A DNA stretch of 64,000 bases. Source: Halodesulfovibrio sp. Lineage in GTDB: Bacteria; Desulfobacterota; Desulfovibrionia; Desulfovibrionales; Desulfovibrionaceae. The stretch lies in contig NZ_JADMLB010000040.1 of assembly GCF_015482765.1 (NCBI RefSeq), forward strand, positions 1 through 64,000, given 5' to 3'. Of the stretch, positions 17,352 to 27,176 are shown one piece after another. How positions within the stretch are numbered: position 1 is the first letter of the stretch; the number at the start of each line of letters is the position of its first letter. Below the pieces are notes generated by a model. That model was not told where the DNA came from. It ran no database searches and saw only the letters and a list, made by a program, of their open reading frames with translations. The position numbers and the translations under genes are program-made.

Positions 17352-17918
17352 ATGAAAATAGTTACCCTGCTCGGTAGCGCAAGAGGAACCGGCAACACCG
17401 CAACAGTTCTCGGATGGGTGGAAGATGAACTGCGTGCTCTGGGACATGAAATCGAACGAATTAATTTGACCAAAAAAGACATTAAACCATGTCTCGGCTG
17501 TGCCAAGTGCAAAGAATCTGAAACAGAAATCAACTGTATTCAGCACGACGACGCAGAAGAAATTTTGCAAAAAATGATCGGTGCGGATGTAACACTCTTT
17601 GCTTCACCAAACTACTTCTGGGGATACACTGCTTCTGTAAAAGCCCTTATGGACAGAAGCTGGAGCCTTGTTACCAACTACCATAAACCAAACCACGCTT
17701 CGTTGATTGAGGGAAAACGTCAGGCTTTACTCCTAACGGGCGGTGGTGTGTATGAAAACAACGCCGAAGGATTAGGCTTTGCGTTCAACAAGCTTCAGGC
17801 ATTCTACAAAACACAAAATGCTGGTGAATTATTCATCGAAAAATGTACCATCGACGGAAATCGTCCAGACGACGCGCAGCAGCGTGCTGTTGAATTCGCC
17901 CGCAATATGGTGAAATAG
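17352..17918 (+). CDS. NADPH-dependent FMN reductase / iron-sulfur flavoprotein-like
   Basis: A 188-residue flavodoxin-fold protein. The N-terminus MKIVTLLGSARGTGNTATVL is the phosphate-binding loop for FMN, and CLGCAKCKESETEINC near residues 47-62 matches the Cys motif of iron-sulfur flavoproteins and related NAD(P)H-dependent FMN reductases. ASPNYFWGYTASVKALMDR is the conserved FMN ring-binding segment. It is expected to be cytosolic and to reduce FMN, quinones or Fe-S partners. In anaerobes such proteins often counter oxygen or electrophile stress, but that is an inference here. It is a single gene with a strong terminator. Confidence 0.85.
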   Translation: MKIVTLLGSARGTGNTATVLGWVEDELRALGHEIERINLTKKDIKPCLGCAKCKESETEINCIQHDDAEEILQKMIGADVTLFASPNYFWGYTASVKALMDRSWSLVTNYHKPNHASLIEGKRQALLLTGGGVYENNAEGLGFAFNKLQAFYKTQNAGELFIEKCTIDGNRPDDAQQRAVEFARNMVK

Positions 17919-17932
17919 CAACCTACACGATT

Positions 17933-17969
17933 AAAAAGGTGCCCTTGAATGTTCAAGGGCACCTTTTTT
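17933..17969 (+). terminator. intrinsic terminator of the flavodoxin-like gene
   Basis: AAAAAGGTGCCCTTGAA and TTCAAGGGCACCTTTTT with a two-base loop; 17-bp stem and T run. Confidence 0.92.
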
Positions 17970-18017
17970 TTGTGCTACTACCGAAGTTATTTCGGTTGAT
18001 AATCGAAATACTTTATC

Positions 18018-18035
18018 TTGTGATTAATATCACAA
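18018..18035. promoter_or_regulatory. CRP/FNR-family consensus binding site
   Basis: TTGTGAT-TAAT-ATCACAA contains TGTGA-N6-TCACA, the full CRP-type consensus with 7-bp arms. It lies about 220 bases upstream of the chemoreceptor start codon, in a gene-free stretch after a terminator. In sulfate reducers several CRP/FNR proteins, including HcpR-type redox/NO regulators, recognise sites of this kind. Which one binds here cannot be decided. Confidence 0.55.
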
Positions 18036-18253
18036 TCTACACCTTTCTACATCGTAATATTCCGCCATAACAACATAATTCATAATTATTTTTGTCTGTT
18101 TTTTCACAATATAAAAACTGTATTACATTCTTTTTTATCTATTCTATTAAACAATCCGTTTTACTATTTTTTATTAGTTCGGAAAATTGCGTTATATGGT
18201 TTTCTTTCAAAAAAGTTGTCCCATATAAACATCATTACGACAGAGGTTACGTT

Positions 18254-20671
18254 ATGAAACTGTTTTGGAAACTGTCTCTTCCCCAAATCATACTTGTACC
18301 GATACTGGGAATTATAAGCTACTTTATCATTAGCAGCTGTTTTGTATCCATGCAGCAACGTAATTTGACATATATTACTAATGATACGTTTCTATCTATA
18401 GAAAGAAATATTAATCAAGTAAGTCTCTCTGCACAGGAAACTGCATCTCTTTTTGCCCAGCTTCCAGAAGTAATTAGTGCCTATGAACTCGCCCATACAG
18501 GTGATATTGACGATCCAAAATCACCTGAAGCACAAGAAGCCCGAACGTTGCTTCGAAACACCCTAGCCCCGCAGTTACAAAGCTATAAAGAAGCCACCGG
18601 CCAAAAGCTGAAATTGCACTTTCACCTACCTAATGGAAGAAGCCTCGTGCGCTTATGGCGCAACAAACAGGCAAAAAAGAACGGAACGTGGGTTGATATT
18701 TCAGATGATATTTCATCCTTCCGTCAAACCGTTCTTGATGTAAATCGTACTGGAACGCCTGTTAAAGGTATTGAACTTGGTCGTGGTGGTTTTGTACTAC
18801 GCGGTATCGTCCCGGTTAAAGATAAGGATGGCATGACCATCGGTTCTGCTGAAGTGCTCAAAAGCTTCTCTTCAGTTTTTGACATAGCCAAGCAAAAAAA
18901 TATTCCGATGATGCTCTTCATGGACAACAAGTTTCTCAATATTACAACCCGCCTGAACGATGCTTCGAAATATCCTGCCATATTCAATAACACATTGGTA
19001 AACCCGACAAAGGAAAATGAACCTTTTGTCGGAATGATCACTGATGACTTTTTACAACGAGCTTCAGAAGGAAGAATTTCTGAACAGACAGGAAACTACA
19101 CTTTGATGGGCTCTCCGATGTTAGACTACCGTGGACAACAAATCGGTATCCTTGTGGGAGCAATTGATTATTCAGAAGCCCTGTCTCTTGCAAGTACTGC
19201 AAACACTTCGCTCGTAACAACATTGGCAGCAATTTTATTACTTCCTCTTCTTGGTATCATTTTTGTCCTCAAGCGATACATCACTACACCGTTGGGAACC
19301 ATCACACATACCATCAAGATGCTTGCTGAGGATAAAGCTGATCTAAAAGAGCGCATCACAGTTAACCAGCATGATGAAGTGGGTGATCTTACCCTTTGGT
19401 TTAATACGCTAATGGAGCGGCTGACAGCCATGCTCAATGAAATGGAAGGATTCAAAACAGTTCTGAACACCATTCCAGACCCTATATTTGCTGTTGATAC
19501 AAACTTCAATTTCCTGCTTGCGAACAAGGCAGTTGAGCAGGCGGCAAACGCCAATCAAAAAGAACTTACTCAGCTTCAATGCCACAACACCTTTAATACT
19601 GAAGCCTGTCGTACGAAGAACTGTCCTGTTGAACGGGTAAAACAGACACAACAAAAAGTTGTTGCCGAAGTCATCACTGTTCCGGGTGAAAACGGACCAA
19701 GCTATGTGCAGCCGGTCGCAGACATCATGGTTGACGCTGAAGGAAACCATGTAGGCTACATTGAAGTCGCACGAGATGTTACTGATCTGGTTATTTCTGA
19801 ACAAGAAATTAACCTTCAGCTCTCTACAATCGAAAAAGTTTACGAAGAAACAAAAGAAGCTGCACATGAACTATTAGCATCAGCGACCACACTGGAATCT
19901 AAAATTACTGATGTTTCACATTCTGTAGACTCTCAGCAACAGCGGATACACGAAACGTCAACCGCTATGGAGCAAATGAATGTTTCTGTGTTTGAAGTCG
20001 CACAAAGTGCCTCTACAGCCGCCCAGCGCGCCGAAGAAACTCGAGAACGAGCTGAAAAGGGAGCTGGTATCGTTTCAAACGCAATCGCATCCATCACCAG
20101 CCTGCATACTCATGCAGACTCTATGAATGGGGCTATGAAGCAACTGGGAACGCAAGCTGATGAGATAGGAAAAGTACTCGGTGTCATCTCCGACATAGCA
20201 GATCAGACAAACTTACTGGCTCTGAATGCTGCGATTGAAGCAGCCCGTGCAGGTGAAGCAGGTAAAGGCTTTGCTGTTGTTGCAGATGAAGTTCGAAAAC
20301 TTGCTGAAAAAACCATGCATGCAACTCAGGAAGTAAATAAAGCAATCACAGCTATCCAGCAACATGCTGTTACTTCAATCGAAACAACTCAAGAAACAAT
20401 GACATTGGTAGATTCCGCTACGTCATTTGCGAACGAATCGGGCAACGCCCTTTCCCAAATAGTCGATCTTGCAAATGAAGCTGCCAGTCAAATCGGAACC
20501 ATTGCTACTGCTGCAGAAGAACAGTCCTCGACTTCTGAGCAAGTGACGCGCGCAATGGAAGACATTACAATCCTTGTAGGAAGCGTTACCGCAGAAATGC
20601 AAGAGTCTGCGCAAAACGTTAAGGATTTATCTCGACTGGCACAACGTTTGGACACATTATCCAAACAATAA
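18254..20671 (+). CDS. methyl-accepting chemotaxis protein with periplasmic Cache and PAS domains
   Basis: An 805-residue transmembrane chemoreceptor. TM1 is at residues 8-30; a large periplasmic sensor (about 35-310) looks like a double-Cache domain ([35 protein letters not shown]). TM2 is followed by a HAMP linker ([20 protein letters not shown]), a PAS domain beginning near residue 405 ([19 protein letters not shown]) with several Cys, and the C-terminal signalling hairpin tip [20 protein letters not shown]. The start ATG has GAGG seven bases upstream; an in-frame codon at 18092 would add a nonconserved hydrophobic extension. It should relay a periplasmic ligand, perhaps plus an internal redox cue, to CheA. 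The ligand is unknown. Confidence 0.93.
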   Translation: MKLFWKLSLPQIILVPILGIISYFIISSCFVSMQQRNLTYITNDTFLSIERNINQVSLSAQETASLFAQLPEVISAYELAHTGDIDDPKSPEAQEARTLLRNTLAPQLQSYKEATGQKLKLHFHLPNGRSLVRLWRNKQAKKNGTWVDISDDISSFRQTVLDVNRTGTPVKGIELGRGGFVLRGIVPVKDKDGMTIGSAEVLKSFSSVFDIAKQKNIPMMLFMDNKFLNITTRLNDASKYPAIFNNTLVNPTKENEPFVGMITDDFLQRASEGRISEQTGNYTLMGSPMLDYRGQQIGILVGAIDYSEALSLASTANTSLVTTLAAILLLPLLGIIFVLKRYITTPLGTITHTIKMLAEDKADLKERITVNQHDEVGDLTLWFNTLMERLTAMLNEMEGFKTVLNTIPDPIFAVDTNFNFLLANKAVEQAANANQKELTQLQCHNTFNTEACRTKNCPVERVKQTQQKVVAEVITVPGENGPSYVQPVADIMVDAEGNHVGYIEVARDVTDLVISEQEINLQLSTIEKVYEETKEAAHELLASATTLESKITDVSHSVDSQQQRIHETSTAMEQMNVSVFEVAQSASTAAQRAEETRERAEKGAGIVSNAIASITSLHTHADSMNGAMKQLGTQADEIGKVLGVISDIADQTNLLALNAAIEAARAGEAGKGFAVVADEVRKLAEKTMHATQEVNKAITAIQQHAVTSIETTQETMTLVDSATSFANESGNALSQIVDLANEAASQIGTIATAAEEQSSTSEQVTRAMEDITILVGSVTAEMQESAQNVKDLSRLAQRLDTLSKQ

Positions 20672-20716
20672 GCGCTTCTACCGTTACCCCCCGCACTGCA
20701 CAAGCAGTCACATTGA

Positions 20717-20748
20717 GAAGCCCCGCATAGTGTAGAATGCGGGGCTTC
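20717..20748 (+). terminator. GC-rich hairpin after the chemoreceptor
   Basis: GAAGCCCCGCAT and ATGCGGGGCTTC form a 12-bp stem, but no T run follows; a terminator by stem strength only. Confidence 0.5.
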
Positions 20749-20835
20749 ATGTATGTTAACACCCTGCGCGACCTAAATTAGCCACTAGCCGCTTACATAA
20801 GGCAGGGTACGGACACAGCCGTAAGGGATTTGCTC

Positions 20836-21234
20836 TTACCGCATATAAGGGCATCGAACCATATGGATATTATGGTATCTGAAGCCGTATGCAGTGTTTT
20901 GTAAATTCGGAACCATATCGATACGTTTAGGAGCTGGTTTCATATGATAGCCACGGTAGTAGCGTTTGTAACATGGTCTGGCGTATGGACACATAACCAT
21001 GTATTCGCGTGTCATTGGAACCATATAGACTGTACGGCATCGAGGCATCATCATAGGGCGCACCACTATTGCACGACACGGTGCAACTCGATAATCGCCA
21101 TATTTTACGGCTTCAACTTTTACAGGGGTTCCTTTTTTAAGTACTACAACCTTTTGCGCAAATGAGTACGTAACTGTTGAAAAAATCAATGCTGCAACTA
21201 CAAATGCAATAGCGATAAGCTTTTCCTGTCGCAT
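20836..21234 (-). CDS. small secreted Met/Cys/Tyr-rich protein
   Basis: A 132-residue protein with a classical signal peptide (positive start, hydrophobic residues 7-23, cleavage after SFAQ). The mature part is basic and unusually rich in Met (about 11), Arg, Tyr and Cys (5), with the repeated CPY motif (CPYARPC, RCPYMR) and a Met run RPMMMPRC. AGGAG lies well placed before the ATG. Nothing in it suggests an enzyme; Met/Cys/His-rich secreted proteins can bind copper or scavenge oxidants, which is only a suggestion. It resembles in style, not clearly in sequence, the Met-rich protein at 23133. I do not recognise a family. Confidence 0.65.
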   Translation of the reverse strand: MRQEKLIAIAFVVAALIFSTVTYSFAQKVVVLKKGTPVKVEAVKYGDYRVAPCRAIVVRPMMMPRCRTVYMVPMTREYMVMCPYARPCYKRYYRGYHMKPAPKRIDMVPNLQNTAYGFRYHNIHMVRCPYMR

Positions 21235-21576
21235 AATTTTCTCCTTTTATACTAACATGCTGTATTGTTGCAGATACTTTTGCGTATAATATTCGGAATA
21301 GTTTCCTTGTAACTCTGCCATTATTCAGCTTTTTTGAATATGGCAGCAAGTACTGCAACAATAAGAACAGGCATCTCGCATTCCACATAACAGTTTTCAC
21401 CGCTATTGTAGCAAAGAGAGCATCTCGCTCAACAGAATTTCTGCCGTTTTCTGGCCTGTAATCGAAAGCCAATGAAATACTGACGTCTTTTAACGTTATA
21501 GATTTTCAAACTGCCTCATTGGACTACAACCATGACATCATAATGAAAATCACTGTCTAACAATCTGATAAAACAG
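21235..21576. other. gene-free spacer
   Basis: About 340 bases without a convincing gene. One interrupted inverted repeat, GCCAT-ATTCA pairing with TGAAT-ATGGC, sits near 21318-21345 in the probable leader of the small secreted protein gene. A 111-codon leftward ORF (21137-21472) overlaps the real gene out of frame and lacks protein character. Confidence 0.3.
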
Positions 21577-21614
21577 AAAAAAGAAGCACTGCTTTAAGCA
21601 ACGCTTCTTTTTTT
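21577..21614. terminator. intrinsic terminator after the M23 peptidase gene
   Basis: AAAAAAGAAGC and GCTTCTTTTTT arms with an AT-rich loop; works leftward for the gene ending at 21718. Confidence 0.7.
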
Positions 21615-21717
21615 GTACATCATTTCTTCTTTTATTCTGGAATAATAGAGCCAACTCCTTTAACCATACTTACTGCGCTCAATCGCCCCGCCTATAATCC
21701 GGCTACAGCTCTATGCC

Positions 21718-22728
21718 TTACTGAACAACCATCCTTGCTCTATGTTCAAAAACTTGAGCTCCATTACGCCTAAGTACAACATACCCTTCCAGTATTGTTC
21801 CGGCATATTGAGAAGAATCTTTTTTTCCTATGTAGTCATATCGCTGAGCAGTGTAGTGGGTAATATGAACTGTCTTTTCAGCGAGCAAAATTCCTTCCAC
21901 TGTTTTCAATTCTAAAATAAGCATATCACCCTCTTGAAGCATTGCTGTAACTGCTGAAAAGACCAAAGGCATGTGACCAGATTTCAAAACGTTGACTGAG
22001 TTTGGACGTTGGAGGATTTCCTGTGCGGAATGCGGACGGCTGTTCAAATACACTGCCCGCAAAACTTGTGAAGGAACATACTGAAGAACCTCTTCTGAGC
22101 TATCTTCCCATAACGGTTCTTGAGAAGGATGCTGGACAAAAAGCTTACATCGCCCTGCTGCCATGGCTCCCATACAGGCACCGGAAAACGGACAGACAAT
22201 TTCTCCGTCTCGTGAAACTTGAAAATGAATATGAGCAAACTCTGTCTTCCCAGACAATCCAACCTGACCGATAACGCTTCCAGCCTTCACTACATCACCA
22301 GCCTTCACTAAAACAGAATCCTTTTTGAGATGACAATACAATGTATGCCAGCCATCTCCATGATCGATAACCACACCATTCCCGCACTCTCGCCCAGCGA
22401 CATTCGACTCACCAGATGAGAAATAAACATCCTTCATTTCATCGCGTGTTCGTAAAACCCTTCCGTCTGCTGCTGCAACAACATCCACGCCCGCTAACAT
22501 TGCATCATATGACACGCGAAAATCTGTCCCTTTATGTCTGCTATAACTTCTGGAACGGGTATGGAAGTCCTGCCCTCCCTGCATGGGGCTGACATCAACA
22601 TAGTTCTGTATGAAGCAGTATCCTTCATCCGGTGGCAGTATTGGCGGAACCAGCGTAATTGCCAATACTGGTGTGTTATACACAATACAACATACAACAA
22701 CTATCACACGCATACACTGTATATTCAT
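21718..22728 (-). CDS. secreted M23-family metallopeptidase (LytM-like)
   Basis: A 336-residue protein with a signal peptide (residues 1-22) and an M23 peptidase domain at about 60-190. The zinc ligands are visible: HKGTDFRV (His and Asp) and HIHF (second His pair), with GNGVVIDHGDGWHTLYCHL between them giving the other catalytic His. It should cleave peptide cross-bridges in peptidoglycan in the periplasm. The C-terminal 140 residues have no recognised domain. I start at ATG 22728, which has GAGG five bases upstream; a GTG two codons earlier lies too close to that site. It is monocistronic. Confidence 0.88.
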   Translation of the reverse strand: MNIQCMRVIVVVCCIVYNTPVLAITLVPPILPPDEGYCFIQNYVDVSPMQGGQDFHTRSRSYSRHKGTDFRVSYDAMLAGVDVVAAADGRVLRTRDEMKDVYFSSGESNVAGRECGNGVVIDHGDGWHTLYCHLKKDSVLVKAGDVVKAGSVIGQVGLSGKTEFAHIHFQVSRDGEIVCPFSGACMGAMAAGRCKLFVQHPSQEPLWEDSSEEVLQYVPSQVLRAVYLNSRPHSAQEILQRPNSVNVLKSGHMPLVFSAVTAMLQEGDMLILELKTVEGILLAEKTVHITHYTAQRYDYIGKKDSSQYAGTILEGYVVLRRNGAQVFEHRARMVVQ

Positions 22729-22739
22729 ACTCACCTCAA

Positions 22740-23132
22740 GATAAGAAGATCATAAGAATATTACTTATTTTATGTATATCATGAGATGATTTTAATACTT
22801 CATAGCAGAGCTTTTAGCATTTTATACAAGGAATACGATCATATAAGTGGTAAATATTTTTTCAATGCAACAAAAGAATATAACAAAAAACATATAGTAA
22901 ATATTTTCTAAAAGTTACTTTCTCCATTGATAAAAACATTAGCTAATATTGATTGAATACAATGCTGTGATACATTGACATAGTACAACGTCACAAAAGA
23001 CAGTACACAATGAACTATTACATTACATACTGAACAATTACTGCAATCGTTATGCAGTCCTATTTAATGTTTATCATGTTTTGTATACTAATTACAGAGA
23101 GTTGTGTGCTGAACAACCTAAGGAGATGAGAC
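22740..23132. other. AT-rich divergent intergenic region
   Basis: About 390 bases, very AT-rich, between the M23 gene and the Met-rich protein gene. TTGACA at 22976-22981 is the only strong -35 match, but no good -10 follows at 17 bases; TATACT near 23084 is a possible -10. No gene, terminator or large palindrome is seen. Confidence 0.3.
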
Positions 23133-23627
23133 ATGACAAGTAGATGTACCTTACTCGCTTTTGCGCTCGTTTTGGTGACCGCTACTTTCGCAAGCGCAAT
23201 GCCGCAAACTGTCATGGTTGAAGAAGTACAAGTAATAGAAGTTCAACCAATGACCATGAGCGAACCAATGATGATGGACTCCAGAAAGGCCTATGTCGAT
23301 GCAATGCGCGGCACAGGATACCTTCCGCCAACAATGATGTTCCAACCTGTACACACTCCTGCTGGACTGCGTGTGATCCGCACTGACAACCCTATGGGAT
23401 TGCACCCAAGAATGTCAGGCAACTCACCGCTGAACATGCGTGCACTCTACCAGAACGCACCATACGAGACTGTGTACACAAGAGAAGACGGCAGATTTGT
23501 AAAATACAGAGTGCCGACCAAAGTACGCAACGCACCTACTCTGATGCAGTTAGGTCCGAATATGCATCCAATGGTTATGAGCCCTCAGCAGGCTAACCCA
23601 TCAATGCGTGGCATTATCGTTCCATAA
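23133..23627 (+). CDS. small secreted methionine-rich protein
   Basis: A 164-residue protein with a clear signal peptide (hydrophobic residues 6-20, cleavage after ASA). The mature part is about one-eighth methionine, in clusters such as QPMTMSEPMMMD, PPTMMF and HPMVM, with many Pro and Asn and no Cys. AGGAG sits eight bases upstream of the ATG. Clustered Met in exported proteins can bind Cu(I) or act as oxidant sinks, but no enzyme motif is present and I do not recognise the family. It is monocistronic, with a long upstream spacer suggesting regulated expression. Confidence 0.65.
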   Translation: MTSRCTLLAFALVLVTATFASAMPQTVMVEEVQVIEVQPMTMSEPMMMDSRKAYVDAMRGTGYLPPTMMFQPVHTPAGLRVIRTDNPMGLHPRMSGNSPLNMRALYQNAPYETVYTREDGRFVKYRVPTKVRNAPTLMQLGPNMHPMVMSPQQANPSMRGIIVP

Positions 23628-23655
23628 CTGGTTCCGACACTACCAACAAAAAAAG

Positions 23656-23690
23656 AAGGGCTTCCCGCATAAGCAGGAAGCCCTTTTCAT
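23656..23690. terminator. bidirectional terminator
   Basis: AAGGGCTTCC and GGAAGCCCTT stem with T tracts on both strands, shared by the Met-rich protein gene and the convergent nhaC-like gene. Confidence 0.88.
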
Positions 23691-23710
23691 TATTCAAAGA
23701 GAATCTGTTG

Positions 23711-25054
23711 TTATTTTTCAGAAGGCTTTCCGAAAACAATGGCAGCAGCACCAGTAAAGGCAAGAATCAGACAGTACCAGTTACTTACGGCGATATCGAC
23801 TGGAGAAACCTTTGCAAGAGAGCCAGCAAGCAGTACCTGAGCGGCATAAGGAACCAAGCCCTGAACCACACAAGAGAAGATATCCAGAAGACTTGCACTA
23901 CGTTTTGCGGAAATGCCGCTGCGAGCTGCAATTTCTTTCGCCATGCCGCCGGAAAGGATAATTGCAACAGTGTTGTTTGCAATACAGCCATCTGCAAGAG
24001 CAGCAAGCGCTGCGATACTGAACTCGCCAGCTTTTTTGCTTTCGCCGGTTTTACTGAATCGTTTAGCAATATTGCCGATACGACAAACAATCCAAGTAAG
24101 GCCGCCGTTATGACGAATAAGCTCGCCAAGACCACCTACAAGGATGGACAGCACGAGAATCTCATGCATACCGACAAAACCGCTGTAAATATCCTGAGCA
24201 AATGTAAGCAGTGCGTAATCCGGAAGCGTTGCCAGTCCAACAGCGCCTGCGAGAACAATACCTGTTGAGAGAACGATAAATACGTTAACACCAGCAACAG
24301 CAAGTCCTAAAATGGCAAGGTACGGTAAAACTTTAATGAACTGCCATTCACCCGGGTTTGCTACAGATCCGGAAGAACCGGAAATAGCATAGAGAACAAT
24401 AGTAGCGATCGCAGCAGGCAACGCAATCAGAAGGTTCATGCGGAACTTATCACGCATGTTACACCCCTGAGTACGGGTAGCAGCAATTGTGGTGTCAGAG
24501 ATCATAGACAGATTGTCACCGAACATTGCACCACCGACAACTGCACCCATGAGCAGAGCAATAGACATATCAGAATGGGCAGCAACACCGGCAGCAATCG
24601 GGCCGATAGCAGCAATTGTGCCCATGGATGTGCCCATAGCGGTAGCAACAAACGCCGCGATAACAAACAGACCTGGCAGAACAAGGGAAGCCGGAACTAA
24701 AGAAAGCCCCATGTTTACAGTAGCATCTACACCGCCGACCGCTTTTGCAACAGCAGCAAAACCACCGGCGAGCAAGTAGATGACACACATGGTCATGATG
24801 TTAACGTCACCTGCACCTTTAAGGAAAATGGTGATCTTTTCATCAAGGGTTTCTCTTCCCATCCACAGCGCAACCATGATTCCCGGAATCACAGCTACTG
24901 TCGCTGAAAGCTGGTAGAACGCCATTGATACACCAGACATCATCAGAACAGAGCCTGTGCCGATAAAAAGCACCAGAAAAATTACAAGGGGGAGCAAAGC
25001 AATACCATTGCCCTGCTGAGCCTCTGTTGTGTGCGTCTTTTCTAACAAACTCAT
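23711..25054 (-). CDS. NhaC-family Na+/H+ antiporter
   Basis: A 447-residue inner-membrane protein with eleven or so helices. The family features are visible: VATAMGTSMGTIAAIGPIA, a small-residue-rich membrane hairpin, and VVGGAMFGDNLSMISDTTI, where the conserved GDN-x-S-x-ISDT segment marks NhaC-type antiporters. The C-terminal half repeats the pattern with LAALADGCIANNTVAIILSG. It exchanges protons for sodium or for an organic acid/amine pair. It is divergent from a glycine-riboswitch-controlled AGCS symporter, so Na+ removal alongside Na+-coupled amino acid uptake is a reasonable but unproven link. Confidence 0.88.
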   Translation of the reverse strand: MSLLEKTHTTEAQQGNGIALLPLVIFLVLFIGTGSVLMMSGVSMAFYQLSATVAVIPGIMVALWMGRETLDEKITIFLKGAGDVNIMTMCVIYLLAGGFAAVAKAVGGVDATVNMGLSLVPASLVLPGLFVIAAFVATAMGTSMGTIAAIGPIAAGVAAHSDMSIALLMGAVVGGAMFGDNLSMISDTTIAATRTQGCNMRDKFRMNLLIALPAAIATIVLYAISGSSGSVANPGEWQFIKVLPYLAILGLAVAGVNVFIVLSTGIVLAGAVGLATLPDYALLTFAQDIYSGFVGMHEILVLSILVGGLGELIRHNGGLTWIVCRIGNIAKRFSKTGESKKAGEFSIAALAALADGCIANNTVAIILSGGMAKEIAARSGISAKRSASLLDIFSCVVQGLVPYAAQVLLAGSLAKVSPVDIAVSNWYCLILAFTGAAAIVFGKPSEK

Positions 25055-25400
25055 TTCTTCATTTTCCTTATTGCTACAACAAATTTCTGTCCAACATCAC
25101 GAGTTTTCACTGGAACAAGCAATATTGTTTGTGTCCTCATTCACCTGAATTAAGGACCTCCCGACAACTGATGAGCCTTTCTTAGACACACTTTAAAACC
25201 CTGTCTACTTACAATATTGTCAAAAACAGCGTTTTTTGCATATTAACTATGTGCTTTTATTATTAATTCACTTAATTTGGATATAGTGAATTTATTTTTT
25301 CTGCTTATTTAGATTTCTTGAAATAGAGTACTTACTGCTTTTTCTAACGCCTTTCTCCTTGCCAAAATTTATTTGGTTATATAAACAGCCTTTCACAATT
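25055..25400. other. AT-rich divergent promoter region
   Basis: No gene is seen in about 345 bases upstream of the antiporter gene and the riboswitch. The palindrome ACAATATTGT occurs near 25210, and CAATATTG recurs near 25121. Confidence 0.3.
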
Positions 25401-25407
25401 TCGGATG

Positions 25408-25573
25408 ACGGTTGCAGGAGAGAGTGTCGCGAGACACCGCCGAAGAAGTAAATCTTTCAGGCAAAAGGACTGCTTCCCGACGAGCCTCTGGAGAGACTTC
25501 GCATGTTGCGAAGCACCGAAGGAGCAAGCCTTGCCGTGCAAGGTGAAACTCTCAGGTACCAAGGACAGAGTGG
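25408..25573 (+). promoter_or_regulatory. tandem glycine riboswitch
   Basis: Two successive aptamers with the glycine riboswitch signatures. The first has GCAGGAGAGAGTGTC, GACACCGCCGAAG and TTTCAGGCAAAAGGAC; the second has CTCTGGAGAGACT, GCACCGAAGGAGCAAGCC and ACTCTCAGGTACCAAGGAC. The short linker between them is typical of the cooperative tandem form. It lies about 100 bases upstream of the AGCS symporter start, so it should switch that gene in response to glycine. In known cases upstream of sodium:amino acid symporters the effect can be either activation or repression, and the expression platform here is not obvious. Confidence 0.93.
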
Positions 25574-25678
25574 TGTAATGCACAGACATACCTTTTTTCT
25601 GTGCTGCACAAGCTATTCCCTTTTCCGCTCAGAGACTCATCTCATCCATCCTGATTAATTCTTTTTTTAGGAGACGAG

Positions 25679-27070
25679 ATGCAATACATCACAGAACTGC
25701 TCAGTGCTATCGATTCATTTGTTTGGGGACCACCGCTTCTTATTCTGCTTGTAGGAACCGGACTTTTCCTCACTTTCCGCCTCGGCGCATTGCAGGTTGT
25801 TCACCTGCCGAAAGCACTCAAATTAGTTTTTTCCCCATCTTCACGTAAGTTATCCAGCAAAACAGGTGACGTTACACCATTCGCTGCACTTTGCACCGCG
25901 CTTTCAGCTACTATCGGTACTGGTAATATTGTCGGTGTTGCTACAGCAATCGCAGCCGGTGGCCCCGGTGCACTTTTCTGGATGTGGATCGCCGCATTTT
26001 TCGGCATGGCTACCAAATACGCAGAAGCACTGCTTGCTATCAAATACCGCGTTATTGACGAAAACGGTCAGATGGCAGGTGGCCCTATGTACTACCTTGA
26101 GCGTGGGCTGAATAACAAACTGCTTGCCCGTATGTTCGCTCTTTTCGGTATCGGCGTAGCGTTCTTCGGCATCGGTACCTTTGCACAGGTTAATGCCATT
26201 GCAGAAGCTGCCAAACTTACATTTGATGCACCAATCTGGTTAACAGCGGCTCTGCTGACTGCTCTTGTTACCTGCGTAACACTTGGCGGTATCCGCTCAA
26301 TCGCAGCAGTAGCAAGCCGAATTGTTCCGTTCATGGCTATCATCTACATCATCACATCCGTTGCTGTTATCCTGCTCAACCTTTCAGAAGTTCCGGCAGC
26401 TATCAGCCTCATCATCGACAGCGCGTTCAACCCGTCTGCTGCATTCGGCGGCGCAACAGGTATGACGGTGCTTATGGTAATGCGTAACGGTGTAGCCCGC
26501 GGTGTATTCTCTAACGAATCCGGCCTTGGTTCTGCGCCTATCGCAGCTGCTGCCGCAAAAACTGACTCCTGTGTTCGTCAGGGACTTATTGCGATGACCG
26601 GTACTTTCTTCGATACCATTATCGTTTGCACCATGACCGGTATCGTGCTGGTTCTGACCGGCGCATGGAACACCCCGGGTCTTGCCGGTGCAGCTATGAC
26701 TAACTCTGCTTTTGCAATGGGTCTTGGCAGCGACATTGGTAAATACGCTGTAACCATCGGACTCATGTTCTTTGCTTTCACAACGATCATTGGTTGGAAC
26801 TACTACGGTGAACGCTGCACAGCATACCTTTTCGGTGTAAAAGCTATTAAACCTTACCGTCTTATCTACATCGGTCTTATTGCTTGCGGTGCTTTCCTCA
26901 AGCTCGACCTGATCTGGATCCTTGCTGATATTGTTAACGGCCTGATGGCAATTCCTAACCTTATCGGCCTGCTTGGTCTCTCCAGTGTTGTCGTTAATGA
27001 AACCCGTGACTTCTTTGCTAACGAACGTACTGAAAACGCATCTTCCGGTGCTGTTCTCACAGAAATGTAG
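25679..27070 (+). CDS. AGCS-family sodium:alanine/glycine symporter
   Basis: A 463-residue transporter. FAALCTALSATIGTGNIVGVATAIA near residues 67-92 and GGPGALFWMWIAAFFGMATKYAE are the AGCS family signatures, and NGVARGVFSNESGLGSAPIA near 270-290 is the conserved Na+/substrate-site segment. It imports alanine or glycine with Na+. AGGAGACGAG gives the ribosome binding site. The tandem glycine riboswitch in its leader strongly suggests glycine as substrate or signal. It is monocistronic, with a hairpin terminator about 110 bases after the stop. Confidence 0.93.
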   Translation: MQYITELLSAIDSFVWGPPLLILLVGTGLFLTFRLGALQVVHLPKALKLVFSPSSRKLSSKTGDVTPFAALCTALSATIGTGNIVGVATAIAAGGPGALFWMWIAAFFGMATKYAEALLAIKYRVIDENGQMAGGPMYYLERGLNNKLLARMFALFGIGVAFFGIGTFAQVNAIAEAAKLTFDAPIWLTAALLTALVTCVTLGGIRSIAAVASRIVPFMAIIYIITSVAVILLNLSEVPAAISLIIDSAFNPSAAFGGATGMTVLMVMRNGVARGVFSNESGLGSAPIAAAAAKTDSCVRQGLIAMTGTFFDTIIVCTMTGIVLVLTGAWNTPGLAGAAMTNSAFAMGLGSDIGKYAVTIGLMFFAFTTIIGWNYYGERCTAYLFGVKAIKPYRLIYIGLIACGAFLKLDLIWILADIVNGLMAIPNLIGLLGLSSVVVNETRDFFANERTENASSGAVLTEM

Positions 27071-27176
27071 CACAACTTTGAGGCTGCACTTCTGACACAT
27101 TGCTCAAGCCTACAGCTCTCTACTCTTTTGCTTTCTTTGTAGGCTCCCGTCAGCAACGTACTGTCCTCAAAATAAT

